Source: Dipetalonema caudispina
Lineage: Eukaryota > Nematoda > Chromadorea > Rhabditida > Onchocercidae
NCBI GenBank assembly: GCA_013365325.1
Contig: JABVXV010000602.1
Coordinates: 1-22,211 of the forward strand
Length of the DNA: 22,211 nt
Direction of reading: 5' to 3'
A program made the position numbers and the translations under genes. Of the stretch, positions 10,001 through 18,329 are shown in pieces. A model generated the notes under the pieces. The model ran no database searches and had not been told where the DNA came from. It saw nothing but the letters and a program-made list of their open reading frames with translations. Numbering within the stretch: the stretch's first letter is position 1; every line of letters starts with the position of its first letter.

Positions 10001-11534
10001 TATATTTATATTAAACAAATTTTAAATTGATTATCTAAAATATACATAATGAAAATGATCAAATATTAAATGAATAATTACAAGAAATCTTATATTTTTT
10101 TTTTTTTTAATATAATCAAATTTTTGCAGAAAAAGGAAAAAATATACAGTAAAAATTTGACTTATCTCTGCTAATAAATTGTAAATTTTATAATATCTTA
10201 TTGTATTAGGCTAATACTATTTGCATCAGAAATAAATCGTTTATAATTTTTTGTTTTTTTTAAATAAGTTCATTTGTAATATATTCTTTCGACATGTAAT
10301 TTTCTGTTAATTAATTATTTTTTTTTTTTGCTTTGCTTACATTTCAAACAATTTCAATGAATGCAAACAATTTCAAAAAAACATTTGCATTATATATTGT
10401 AAAGTAAAATGAATCAGTGTAAACAATTTTACTTTTTTTTTTTTCTCTTTCTGCTTCCTATTTTAGATAAATTACTCTCACTCACTGATATCGTCAATTT
10501 TATTATTAATGCCAGTTTATTTTAAAGATTTTATCAATCCCTGCTATCTCTTTAATATTCTACTACCCTTTTTTTGTTATCAATTTCTTTGTACAAAAAA
10601 AAAAAAAAAAAAAAACAACATCCAAATATAATTCATGTATTTTTCATTTCTTTTCTATCTTTCTATTAACAGATATATGTTATTACCTTATTAATCTTTT
10701 TCTATAAATATGAAAATATCCGGTTAGTTCCCGTATTTAATATTCAGATTACTCAAACATTCGGTTAATTATTGCATATTTTAATTTTTTCCCTAATCTT
10801 GCAAATGTTAGTAATTTATCAAATCTAACTAAAAAAGGAAAAAAAAAAGAGAGAGCGTGAAGATTTCTTAGGTTTTTTGTGTTCAAAGTAATATCGTACG
10901 TATCAATTTGTCCTAATTTATCACTCACTGAAATGATACTTGTATTAATTAATGAATTGCAATAAATTTAATTCGATGTCCACCTTTATAACTTATTGTT
11001 TTCATTTCAATTTTTGTTTCTTGTTTTTTTTTTTTTTTTTTTTTTTTTTTTGTTTTGAAAATGTTACGTTTTTTGAACTCTAATAAAGCAAGGATCATTG
11101 CGTAAGCAATATTTATTCATATCAATAATGTAATAATATTAATTTGTAAAAAAAAAAATAAGCAAAAAAAAAATACGTTCTTGCGTTTGTTCAATTTTTT
11201 AATAAATCGAATTAAAAAAAAAAAAGAAATCATTGTGACCATCTTTTCAGTTACGATCATTTAGAAAGTTAAAAATTAAATTAATTTTAAAATGAGCAAT
11301 TGTTCAATTTTTCGGACATCCTCTTTTCGGTCCTTTTTTTTTTTGGTGCAAAGTATTAACTAAAAATAATCATACTAATTAATTTACATAAGTACACACT
11401 TTTACCTTTTTAACTTTTTTTTTTTGCTTCTTTTTTCCGAAAGAAACAGCTGTTATAATTTATGTTAGTTAAGCAAATACATTATGCGCTCGTATCGATG
11501 AACAATTTATGCGAGGATAAAAAGCGACTAACAT
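4083..11534 (-). CDS. gdh: glutamate dehydrogenase, mitochondrial type, multi-exon
   Basis: This enzyme of the mitochondrial matrix interconverts glutamate and 2-oxoglutarate plus ammonia using NAD(P). Exons that join in frame are: 7621-7448, 7276-7136, 7000-6863, 6598-6289, 6139-6009, 5898-5743, 5597-5472, 5053-4846, 4711-4571 and 4207-4083. From the internal ATG at 7561 they give 529 residues; with a candidate first exon (11534-11481) the total is 567, near the size of animal precursors. Residue numbers follow the 567 model. Visible motifs are KGGIRY (about 156-161), the family signature PFGGAKGG with its Lys at about 192, [20 protein letters not shown], the Rossmann loop GFGNVG (317-322), AANGP (about 415) and [16 protein letters not shown] (about 443). 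The SVQESL...RIS segment corresponds to the animal regulatory antenna, and the C-terminus is [16 protein letters not shown]...GFTFA. Introns within the body are 110-418 bases. Odd points: the usual IPAA is ILAA here, and the sequence departs from common animal GDHs at several sites. The enzyme call is near certain; the 5' end is not. Confidence 0.93.
7559..7561 (-). other. gdh: alternative gdh start codon
   Basis: This ATG opens [16 protein letters not shown], a short Arg-containing leader that could itself act as a mitochondrial presequence. If the acceptor at 7622-7623 receives a spliced leader rather than the distant first exon, this would be the start and the protein would have 529 residues. 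The 20 codons between the acceptor and this ATG are open and carry one acidic residue, so the longer model is equally possible. Confidence 0.45.
7622..7631 (-). other. strong 3' splice acceptor at the 5' end of the gdh body
   Basis: Read on the minus strand, TTTCTTTCAG immediately precedes the open frame that begins [10 protein letters not shown]. It matches the nematode acceptor consensus closely. It may receive the candidate upstream exon at 11481-11534 by cis-splicing, or a spliced leader by trans-splicing. Confidence 0.6.
9081..9099. repeat. (GA)n microsatellite
   Basis: An uninterrupted GA run of 19 bases. Similar GA tracts occur at 12798-12816 and 16561-16588, so this simple repeat recurs across the gene-poor half. 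Confidence 0.9.
9263..9270. promoter_or_regulatory. TCACGTGA palindrome
   Basis: This perfect 8-bp palindrome contains an E-box (CACGTG). It matches the core favoured by bHLH-zipper factors of the TFEB/HLH-30 type (established knowledge of those factors). It is an isolated copy in AT-rich DNA about 2.2 kb downstream of the putative gdh first exon. No function can be shown from sequence alone. Confidence 0.25.
9287..9392. repeat. short diverged tandem duplication
   Basis: A segment around 9287-9323 (TAATTATTATATGTTTTAAA onward) is echoed at 9351-9392 (TAATTATAATACATTTCAAA onward). Both continue as AAAGTAAT.AAAAG and end in GATTTT. The copies differ at several positions and by a small insertion. 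Confidence 0.5.
9641..9703 (-). other. possible orphan exon (63 bases, phase 0 at both ends)
   Basis: On the minus strand a segment between GACTAG and GTGATA stays open for exactly 21 codons ([10 protein letters not shown]...STGPINQ) and is less AT-rich than its flanks. It could be a cassette exon of gdh between the candidate first exon and the body, or an exon of another transcript. The splice signals are mediocre and no domain is recognised, so chance is a real possibility. Confidence 0.2.
9812..10108. repeat. diverged tandem duplication of a unit of about 146 bp ending in poly(T)
   Basis: Unit 1 (9812-9957) and unit 2 (9962-10108) have nearly equal length and the same order of blocks. These are ATAGTAA.AA.TTGGT.AATTA, then ATTGATTATC-like followed by AAAATATA, then ATATTAAAT.AAT.ATTA and AGAAAT.TT, ending in a long T run. 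Identity is moderate, which points to an old duplication or two copies of one element with a poly(T) tail. Confidence 0.5.
11024..11051. repeat. poly(T) run, 28 bases
   Basis: This is the longest homopolymer in the window. Other long runs are A at 17085-17109, A at about 10597-10614 and T at about 9939-9957. Read on the minus strand the T run is poly(A). Confidence 0.9.
11481..11534 (-). other. gdh: candidate gdh first exon (mitochondrial presequence)
   Basis: On the minus strand ATG opens 18 codons reading [18 protein letters not shown], with two Arg, one His and no acidic residues, typical of a mitochondrial targeting peptide. A GTATTT donor follows exactly at a codon boundary. The gdh body acceptor at 7622 is also phase 0, so the two join in frame to continue [10 protein letters not shown]. 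The segment is less AT-rich than its surroundings. Against it are the 3.86-kb intron it implies and the short length, which leaves room for chance. Confidence 0.45.
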
Positions 11535-12646
11535 TTTCAAGTGTGAAATGAAAGTTTAAAATTTGATAAATTGAAAAGTGATGAGTTTGTTTTGATGATT
11601 TAATCATTACTTCCTCACCTAAAATTACATGAAATACGCTACATTTGCTTACTTTTAGATATTTATATTATCAATTTCATCAGAATTCATTCATAAAATT
11701 TGATTAATATGATTTATGACTTATAATTATTTCAAAAATTTTTCAATTATTACAATTTCGTTAAATATGCTTTCAAATATTTATACTATTTAATTTAGTT
11801 TAAATTAACCTACGAAATTCGAATGGAATAATTTATATATGTTAAAAAATAATTTTTCATTTTTAAATGTTGTTAATTATTTTCGAATTCATATTTAATC
11901 AAAAAAGAAAAGACGTTTCCCTTTCTTTTCTTTTCTTTTTTACTTTTTTAAGTAAATATATTGGGATAAAATGAGCTTCTCAGCTGAATATATTACATAC
12001 TAAGGATCAGTTAATTATGTCTTAATTAATTGATCAAATTTTGAATTAATATTACATAAAGATCTTTATTGTCCCTGTATGCTAATAACATAAAATGAAC
12101 AGTCATTGAAATTCAACAATCTAACTATTTAGAAAATTCATAATATTGCTTCATCACTAATTTAATTTTATGAATTTTTTGAAATAATTCGTTTAAAAAT
12201 TCAACAAAAACGAAGTTTTTTTTTTTTAAATATATCCCTAAAATTAAGCAATCCCTAAAACCTTTTTTTTCCATTTTTATCATCCTCTTATGAATATGTA
12301 ATGCCTTTTTTTCCTTTGTTTCCTTCTTCTATATATATTAAATGAAAATAAATTTTTTCTATTCTTATTTTTAATTAAGATCTTTTTTTTCAAGTTGCTT
12401 TTTTTTACTTTTTATTTTTCTTATCCCCTCAAGGCATTTATTCATTATTATGTAAACAAATAGTGGTCGATTTATTTAATATTATATTTGTTTATGATTT
12501 TTGAGTATAATAAATGAAAATATTTTATCGTTAAATGCAAATTATTGTTTGTCTATTTGTTTTGTATTTTCCCTTTCTCTTCCATGGTCAAATTCATTTT
12601 GTATAATTCATTTCAGATGATATCAAGAACTTTGAAAAAAAAAAAG

Positions 12647-12667
12647 ATATATATATATATATATATA
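12647..12667. repeat. (AT)n microsatellite
   Basis: An uninterrupted run of 21 alternating A and T bases next to a poly(A) tract. Confidence 0.9.
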
Positions 12668-12797
12668 AATATTTAACAGGAATATCTTTCAGAAGAATCT
12701 TTGAGAAATTTAAAAAAGGAAAATTTTCATTCTTTTCATTAGCTAAAAAAAAAAAATGAGAAAATGAGATAATCAACAATTTATATTTAAATGAGTT

Positions 12798-12816
12798 GAG
12801 AGAGAGAGAGAGAGAG
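12798..12816. repeat. (GA)n microsatellite
   Basis: A run of alternating G and A within a purine-rich block. It is the second of three such GA tracts in the window. Confidence 0.9.
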
Positions 12817-13263
12817 GTATAAAAAAGAAAAAAAAGGATGCAAAAGAAAGAGTCGGAAATTTTTACAAATATTTTCTTGATTTATACGATTAGTAAAATA
12901 ATTTTAAAACAAAGTTAAAAGATATTCGTAGTAATATTATTCAATGCATCATTAATATAATAAGTGATTAATAAAACTGACAACAATTCAAGTATTATCA
13001 TTAACATAATTAAAGATTATTATAAAATATTGTCTGTTAAAAGAATGGTATGAAAATACGATTAGTAAGGTAATGTATATGAAATTTACTCCGTAATTAT
13101 TTTTAAAATGAAATTATGCAACATTAATGGAAGAAATGTGTAAAAAAAAAAAATGTTTCTTTGTTTTTTTTTTTTTTTCATCAATTTTTTAAAATATAAT
13201 TAATTGAATATTTTATATGGTTCCTTTGTTTTTTTTTTTTCATTTTCTTTTTATTCGTTCAGA

Positions 13264-13392
13264 AATTATTTCAAGGAAAACGATTTTACGAATAAACCAC
13301 TTGATAGACACAAAATTACCAAGTTTTGGATCAGCAGCTGCGCCGACTGTTGCCGGATGAAAAATGATTTAGACTTGATGAGGATGAGATGA
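13264..13392 (+). other. exon-like GC island, possible terminal exon
   Basis: After a good acceptor (TTTATTCGTTCAG, plus strand) the sequence stays open for about 42 codons of mixed composition, including NYFKENDFTNKPLDRHKITK and ISSCADCC, and ends at TGA (13390-13392). AATAAA follows at 13493-13498. The block is visibly richer in GC than its flanks. No upstream exons or domain were recognised. The opposite strand also has open frames, one starting MKLISSSSSL near 13400, so the strand is uncertain. Confidence 0.3.
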
Positions 13393-13880
13393 GCTTCATT
13401 TTACATTTTAGCAGACTTAATGTAAATTCGCATAAGCTATGTTGAAGGTTCTTTTTAAATTTCTTTTGATTTGTTGCTACTTATTTATTTAAAATAAATT
13501 CATACCGTATTCTTATATATATATAGATATAGATATATGTTAGAATTAATTTGAATTGAATTTAAAAAGAAAAAAAATTGGATTTGATTTTGTTTAAGTT
13601 AAAATTGCTAACAATACATGCATTCACAATTACAATTTTCGATGCATAGGGAAGAATACTTCTTGCTAATTTATTTTGCTCAAAACTAGATTAAATTTTT
13701 CAATACTGTTGTGAAATTCAATTTTCAAACTAATTTCAAATTATATTGATGCTATTCCATTGATAATACTTTTATCCTTAACAATAGAGAAATTTCAAGA
13801 ATTAACTTCCAGAAGTTTTCAAATAGTTTAAATTTTTGTATATATCTTCCACGTTATTCTCATGAAATCATCACGTGTTT

Positions 13881-13900
13881 CTACGTGCTACGTGACAGTA
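13881..13900 (+). repeat. ACGTG motif, copy A
   Basis: CTACGTGCTACGTGACAGTA matches the reverse complement of 21884-21903 at 18 of 20 positions. It lies in a cluster of ACGT and CACGTG cores (13850-13917). A related copy is at 17856-17890. The cores resemble binding sites for bHLH-type or bZIP-type factors, but no function is shown. Confidence 0.6.
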
Positions 13901-15037
13901 TTTCTCTAGAACGACGTAAATATTACCTTACTTATCATGTTCTTACACTATAATGTGATAATTTTATGAGATGAATTTTAGAAGTGATTGGTTTGCAAAA
14001 AGAAAAGAATTTTTTTTTTTGTTTAATTTTAAATTTGGGGGAAAAGAAATTAGCATAGATTGTTGCAATAAAAGCAAAAATTTGATGTAAAAAAAAAGGA
14101 ATTTCTTTATTTCATCATATCCTTTCGATTAATTACTGAAGTCAACAGTTAATTAGCAGCAAATGATTGGATGGTTGATACAACCCCAAACCAGAATGAT
14201 TGCTGTATTATTCATCTACAGGATTGAATTATCTGCTTCTCTATCTTCTCTAATTTTCATTATTAAACAAAAAAGTAAAAAAAAATTTAAAATTCACAAC
14301 TTGATATTTTGATAAATTGCTGCTATCATACTTTCTTGATTCGCCAAATTGTTCATTTCTTACCCAATTAAAACTCCTAATCAAAGCTTTCAATTAGAAA
14401 AAACTAATAGGAAAGTATAATATGACTAAAAGTAATAATATTGGTAGTTTCAGCAATTTGATTAGAATTCCTAAATTGCTTCAATTGCACTTTACATTAT
14501 ACAGAAAACAAAATAATCTTTCATTCATGAATTTTCATAAATTCCTCGGACATACTCAATATCTCTTTGCTTATTTTAATTCTGATTTAAATCACTGCTG
14601 ATTCCTTCATATTCCCAAACTTTTCATGCAAATATTTAATTGCTTGTAAAAAAATATTACAGAAAGGACGAATGAATATTATGTAAATTTTAAAGTGGAA
14701 GTGATTTAAATACTATTTGTGAAATAATAAATTTCGAAAAATTTTATCATTTCAGAGCTATACAAAAACAACAATAAATTGAAATATTTTCATCTTGACC
14801 TTCTGATATTTGGATCAAAATTCGCTCAATAAACTATATTGTGTGTTAATTTTCGAGTAAGATAACTGATTAAAATTGAATTTTTAGTGTTAAATTTAAA
14901 AACTTATAATTACTATCTTTTTTTCATATAATTAAGTGTGTGGAATCATCTAGCATTATCAGTTTGTCCTTCTATCATTTTTTCTTCTCAAATGTAAGAA
15001 ATTGATAAGATGAGGAATGCAAACGAAGTGACAAACT

Positions 15038-15103
15038 GACAAGAAGGATGAAATGTCACAAAATAGAAAAGAAGCCAAGAATGTATAAGACAAGAAGGAT
15101 GAA
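15038..15103. repeat. 15-base direct repeat
   Basis: GACAAGAAGGATGAA occurs at 15038-15052 and again at 15089-15103 inside a purine-rich block. A nearby inverted pair (14959-14968 TCAGTTTGTC and 15030-15039 GACAAACTGA) suggests local rearrangement or a weak fold. Confidence 0.6.
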
Positions 15104-15988
15104 GAGGAAAATGTTGAAATGAAATCATTTAATTGAAAAAAAAAATTGTACCCAAAATAAAAGAAAGCAATTTTTAAGAGATTCGTTGAAAAAAACAAAA
15201 AAAAAAAAAATGTGACAATATTTGCGACAATCTGATAAAATTAGTTATCACATTTTCATGATAGAAAAAGAAAAATGACAGTTAAATAAACGTTTGAAGC
15301 AATTTTATTTTTTCCTTTTTTGCTTTTCTTTTTTTTTTGTTAGAAAAAGATTGGTTGGAAAAAACAAAGGAAAAAAATGTTATCCATTAAATAGAATAAT
15401 TAAATAAAAAAGATTATTCTGATTTTATTAGAAGCAATAATAACTCTTTTTAATTAATTATTTTCGAGAGATATTTTCACATTAATTACCAAATGCCATT
15501 TGATAGCACTTGTTTAATGAAATTAAAACCCATATACTATAACATCATTAATAAAATTAGTTTTACATGATGAAATCGTTGGCATAATTAAATCAGCTTC
15601 ACAATTAATTGAATTATCTTTATCATTGAATGTAAAATATGTACAACACATATAAATTAATTTTGTTAGCATCTTCTAATTTTACACACAAATTTCATCA
15701 AAAATTGATAAAATTTATTCATTAATTAACATTTTCTTTTTCCTCCTTATTTTTTCCACTTTTTCCAATTCTTTTTTTTTTAATTTTATTTTTTATCACT
15801 ATTTGAATAATTTAATGAATTCATTAATTTAATTTTATTCATATTTCATTTTTTCCCTTTTTTTTTCTCCCTAAAATAACAATTATATAATTATATTTGA
15901 AAGTCTTTCTATTTCTCTTCTTCTTCAATGCTTCTTATTGATAATAAGTATGCGTAGTAGCAATAGTAGCAGTGATAATGATACTAGT

Positions 15989-16105
15989 GATAATAGCAGT
16001 AGTAGAAATGATAGTAATAGTGATAGTGATAATAGCAGTAGTAGAAATGATAGTAATAGTGATAGTGATAATAGCAGTAGTAGAAATGATAGTAATAGTG
16101 ATAGT
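15989..16105. repeat. 39-bp minisatellite, three perfect units
   Basis: Units at 15989-16027, 16028-16066 and 16067-16105 are identical, and a partial fourth starts at 16106. Each is built almost entirely of AGT, GAT, AAT and AGC triplets, so several frames on both strands are open. One plus-strand frame from an ATG at 15950 encodes Ser/Asn/Asp repeats (DNSSSRNDSNSDS per unit) before drifting into T-rich chance sequence. With no splice context or homologous domain it is annotated as a repeat rather than a gene. Confidence 0.9.
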
Positions 16106-17192
16106 GATAATAGCACTAATAGTATTAATCAATTTTACTTCAGCTATAGCTCTCGCTTAAATTTTGCAGTAAAATTGAAAAGCAAGAAAGTTTCGACTAC
16201 TTTGTGTATATTACATATCCGATTGATACATTACATCTTCATTCATTCTTCTAACATCTTCAACTTTCTCATTCCTCTTCTTAACCCTTTCTTTTTTCAT
16301 CATTCATTCATTTCCCTTCTTGGCACTTTTTTTTTTCCCACTAATTTTTCATTTTCCTTTCTTGGCTTATTTTTTTCCCCATTTAGGCAGCCTCACATCT
16401 TCAACTTTTGTCAATTCAAATAAAACATCATTAACAAAAATTTAGTTTTGTATGAATAATCATAACTTATTATCTTTTTCTTTTTCCTTCACCTCTTCTT
16501 TCTCCTCTTTCATCACCTTCATATTTTTAAGTTCTTCGTAGTATCTTTTAAAGACAAGGAAGAGAGAGAGAGAGGAGAGAGAGAGAGGAAAAAAAAGGAG
16601 ATGGAGATGAAAGAAGAATAAGAATGGCAAAAAAAATTTTTTTTTTATCAATTATTAATACCTTTTTAATCGATGGTAATTTCATCCAATTATTTCTCAA
16701 TGCATTTTTAATTTATCGTTTTGTCGATTTGTTGCTTATTTACAGTAATATTTTGCTCATTGATTTATGTTTTTGTATGTTTGAAATTCTCATCAAATAA
16801 CCTTTCTTTCTTTTTTCTTTATTCACTAAAAATTGTCACTGAAAAAAAAAAAAATAAAATAAAATAAAAAAAAGGGACATAAAAAGATTTTCATCGTTTA
16901 CTTCAATTTTTTTTCCCTCTTTTCTTTCTTTTTCCATCTTCCTCTCTCTTTTCAGTTTTTTTTTTTCAATCATCATTTCAGTTTTTTCCAATTTTCATTT
17001 CAAATATTGAATTCATCCATTCTATTTTTTAAAAGAAAAATTTTAGTTTGCGAAAAATTTTCTGTAAATAGACAAGAAATTGGCAAAAAAAAAAAAAAAA
17101 AAAAAAAAACAAGAATAAAGAATAAATGATTAGAGTAAACTTTTTTTTTTCATTTCAAGGAAGCTCATTTTGATTCATACAAATTCATTTAA
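16106..17192. other. low-complexity stretch with purine/pyrimidine tracts
   Basis: No gene is seen. It holds T/C-rich DNA at 16240-16400, GA repeats at 16561-16588, an (AAAAT)n tract at about 16854-16873, a pyrimidine block at about 16910-16990 and a 25-base poly(A) at 17085-17109. Confidence 0.6.
16561..16588. repeat. (GA)n microsatellite, interrupted
   Basis: An AG repeat broken by one GG, continuing into A-rich and purine-rich sequence. Confidence 0.85.
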
Positions 17193-17549
17193 ATGTTTGT
17201 CTTAATTTCATTCATATTCATTTTGTTGAATAGATTTTGGTCTAATAAGTTTAATCCGGTAAGATAAGACGAAAACGAGCAAATAAAATGGAGATTAATA
17301 TTAAAAATAATTAACAAGGTAAATTTAATGAGTTAAAAATCAGTCAATAATCATTGTTAAAATGAATAATAAATGTCATATAATTAAATATACGAATGTG
17401 ACGAAATTTGCATACTAATCTAAGCTTTTGCAAAGTGCTAGCTTCTATTATTAATATTTGGAATTTTTTATTTTCACTTTACTGCATATTTTCAATTATT
17501 TTAGGTTGCTAGAAACAAAAAAACAAATTTTCTTCTTGTGGCTAATTAA
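17193..17549 (+). CDS. possible two-exon 36-residue peptide with hydrophobic leader
   Basis: Exon 1 (17193-17258) encodes MFVLISFIFILLNRFWSNKF plus NP, a signal-peptide or signal-anchor pattern, and ends at a strong donor (CCG|GTAAGATAAG). A good acceptor (CAATTATTTTAG) at 17504 is in the same phase, and exon 2 (17505-17549) adds VARNKKTNFLLVAN and a TAA stop. The intron would be 246 bases. A pyrimidine-rich AG at 17158-17159 upstream could accept a spliced leader. A secreted or membrane micropeptide is possible, and the Lys-Lys pair could be a processing site, but nothing is recognised. There is no AATAAA soon after the stop, and chance cannot be excluded in DNA this AT-rich. Confidence 0.22.
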
Positions 17550-17855
17550 AGTTCATAATTAATATTTTGGGATGATGACAAATATCAGCTTTATCATTTG
17601 AGAAGTTATATTATCGGATTTAACTGTGATAAATTTTACAGTCGGTAGTAATTTGACCCACCTACTGCGTAGGCGAAAATTAAAATTTAAATCTTTTAAG
17701 ACTGAAGAAACCTTAGAAAATCTTTATTGTTATTTGAAAGTCGAAATTCTATCATCTCAATCTTCATTGTTTTATTTACTAAGTATGAAAAATTGCAATA
17801 TTATCAATGGCGTAAAGATTCGTTGATTTCAATGTTTCTTTCATTATTGCAGCAA

Positions 17856-17890
17856 GTACGTGACTACGTCTTCTACGTGATACGCATATG
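17856..17890 (+). repeat. ACGTG motif, copy B
   Basis: This block reads AGTACGTGACTACGTCTTCT followed by ACGTGATACGCATATG. It shares CTACGTGATACG (17873-17884) with copy C (reverse complement) and, one base different, with copy A. Further ACGT cores follow to about 17915. Confidence 0.5.
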
Positions 17891-18015
17891 ATACAAAATT
17901 AAACGTTCTTTACGTTCGTCTTTCTTAGAACAAACAATTTCATCTAACAATATTAATTTATTCTAACAATTACAAATATTTGGCTCAATCATGCCTGATT
18001 GGTTTTGTTTGATCA

Positions 18016-18060
18016 GTTAGTAATTTGATCCTTAGTAATTTAATCGTTAGTAGTCTAATA
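18016..18060. repeat. 15-bp tandem repeat, three units
   Basis: The units GTTAGTAATTTGATC, CTTAGTAATTTAATC and GTTAGTAGTCTAATA are adjacent with equal length. The first two differ at two positions and the third is more diverged. Confidence 0.7.
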
Positions 18061-18132
18061 TTGGGTAATAATGGTAAACAAAAGTAACGAATTATCAAAT
18101 TGCTTAAGTATTTAATTATTTACTTTAATATA

Positions 18133-18176
18133 TTTGAAGTGTTGTGTGGGACAAATTCGCGCACAACTCTTTCAAA
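18133..18176. other. imperfect 44-base hairpin
   Basis: TTTGAA (18133-18138) pairs with TTCAAA (18171-18176). After a small internal bulge, GTTGTGTG (18141-18148) pairs with CGCACAAC (18160-18167) with one G-U wobble, leaving an 11-base loop. The CGCG in the 3' half is unusual for this region. Confidence 0.4.
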
Positions 18177-18310
18177 ATGATTTTTCGATGTTTAATTTTC
18201 AACAAGCTTTTTTTTCCACTTGTACTTCAAAATTTGAAGCATTTCTCGTCTTCGTTCAAGTGTTACAACAGTACACATCTCTCTTCACAAACTGTATTTC
18301 ATTTTATTCA

Positions 18311-18329
18311 ATTCCATTCCATTCCATTC
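18311..18329. repeat. (ATTCC)n tract
   Basis: ATTCC is repeated three times, followed by the variant ATTC, in T-rich sequence. Confidence 0.8.

Larger units (their letters stand above)
7632..11480. other. AT-rich low-complexity tract (putative gdh intron 1)
   Basis: If the first exon at 11481-11534 is right, this is a 3.86-kb first intron. It holds polypyrimidine and polypurine blocks (8100-8150, 8240-8280, 8460-8500), a GA repeat, poly(T)/poly(A) runs, a diverged tandem duplication at 9812-10108 and one TCACGTGA palindrome. A possible 63-base exon with open phase at both ends lies at 9641-9703 on the minus strand. No gene is recognisable. Confidence 0.5.
11535..13263. other. AT-rich non-coding stretch upstream of the candidate gdh first exon
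   Basis: No gene is seen. It would hold the gdh promoter if the upstream first exon is real, but no clear core element can be singled out in such AT-rich DNA. It contains a (TTTTC)n tract at 11921-11940, an (AT)n run at 12647-12667 and a GA run at 12798-12816. The minus-strand open frame at 12594-12779 translates the AT repeat and T-rich DNA and is not a gene. Confidence 0.5.
13499..15937. other. AT-rich gene-poor stretch
   Basis: No gene is recognised. It contains the ACGTG-rich block at 13850-13917 and a moderately complex patch at 14155-14250 with a short plus-strand frame (MIGWLIQPQT onward) that has no domain. There is also a 15-base direct repeat at 15038-15052 and 15089-15103. The minus-strand open frame at 14959-15198 is Phe/Ser-rich translation of a purine-rich strand. 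Confidence 0.55.

Noticed and set aside
13381..13410. Minus-strand MKLISSSSSL as the gdh first exon
   Set aside because: It resembles a presequence, but no GT donor occurs at the required phase before its stop codon, so it cannot join the gdh body in frame.
14959..15198. 79-codon minus-strand frame
   Set aside because: It is a Phe/Ser/Leu-rich translation of a purine-rich strand, the usual artefact in this composition.
15938..16423. 161-codon Ser/Asn/Asp-rich open frame as a gene
   Set aside because: The open frame comes from a 39-bp repeat free of stops, followed by T-rich chance sequence. There is no recognisable domain, splice signal or conserved start. It is kept as a repeat with a note.
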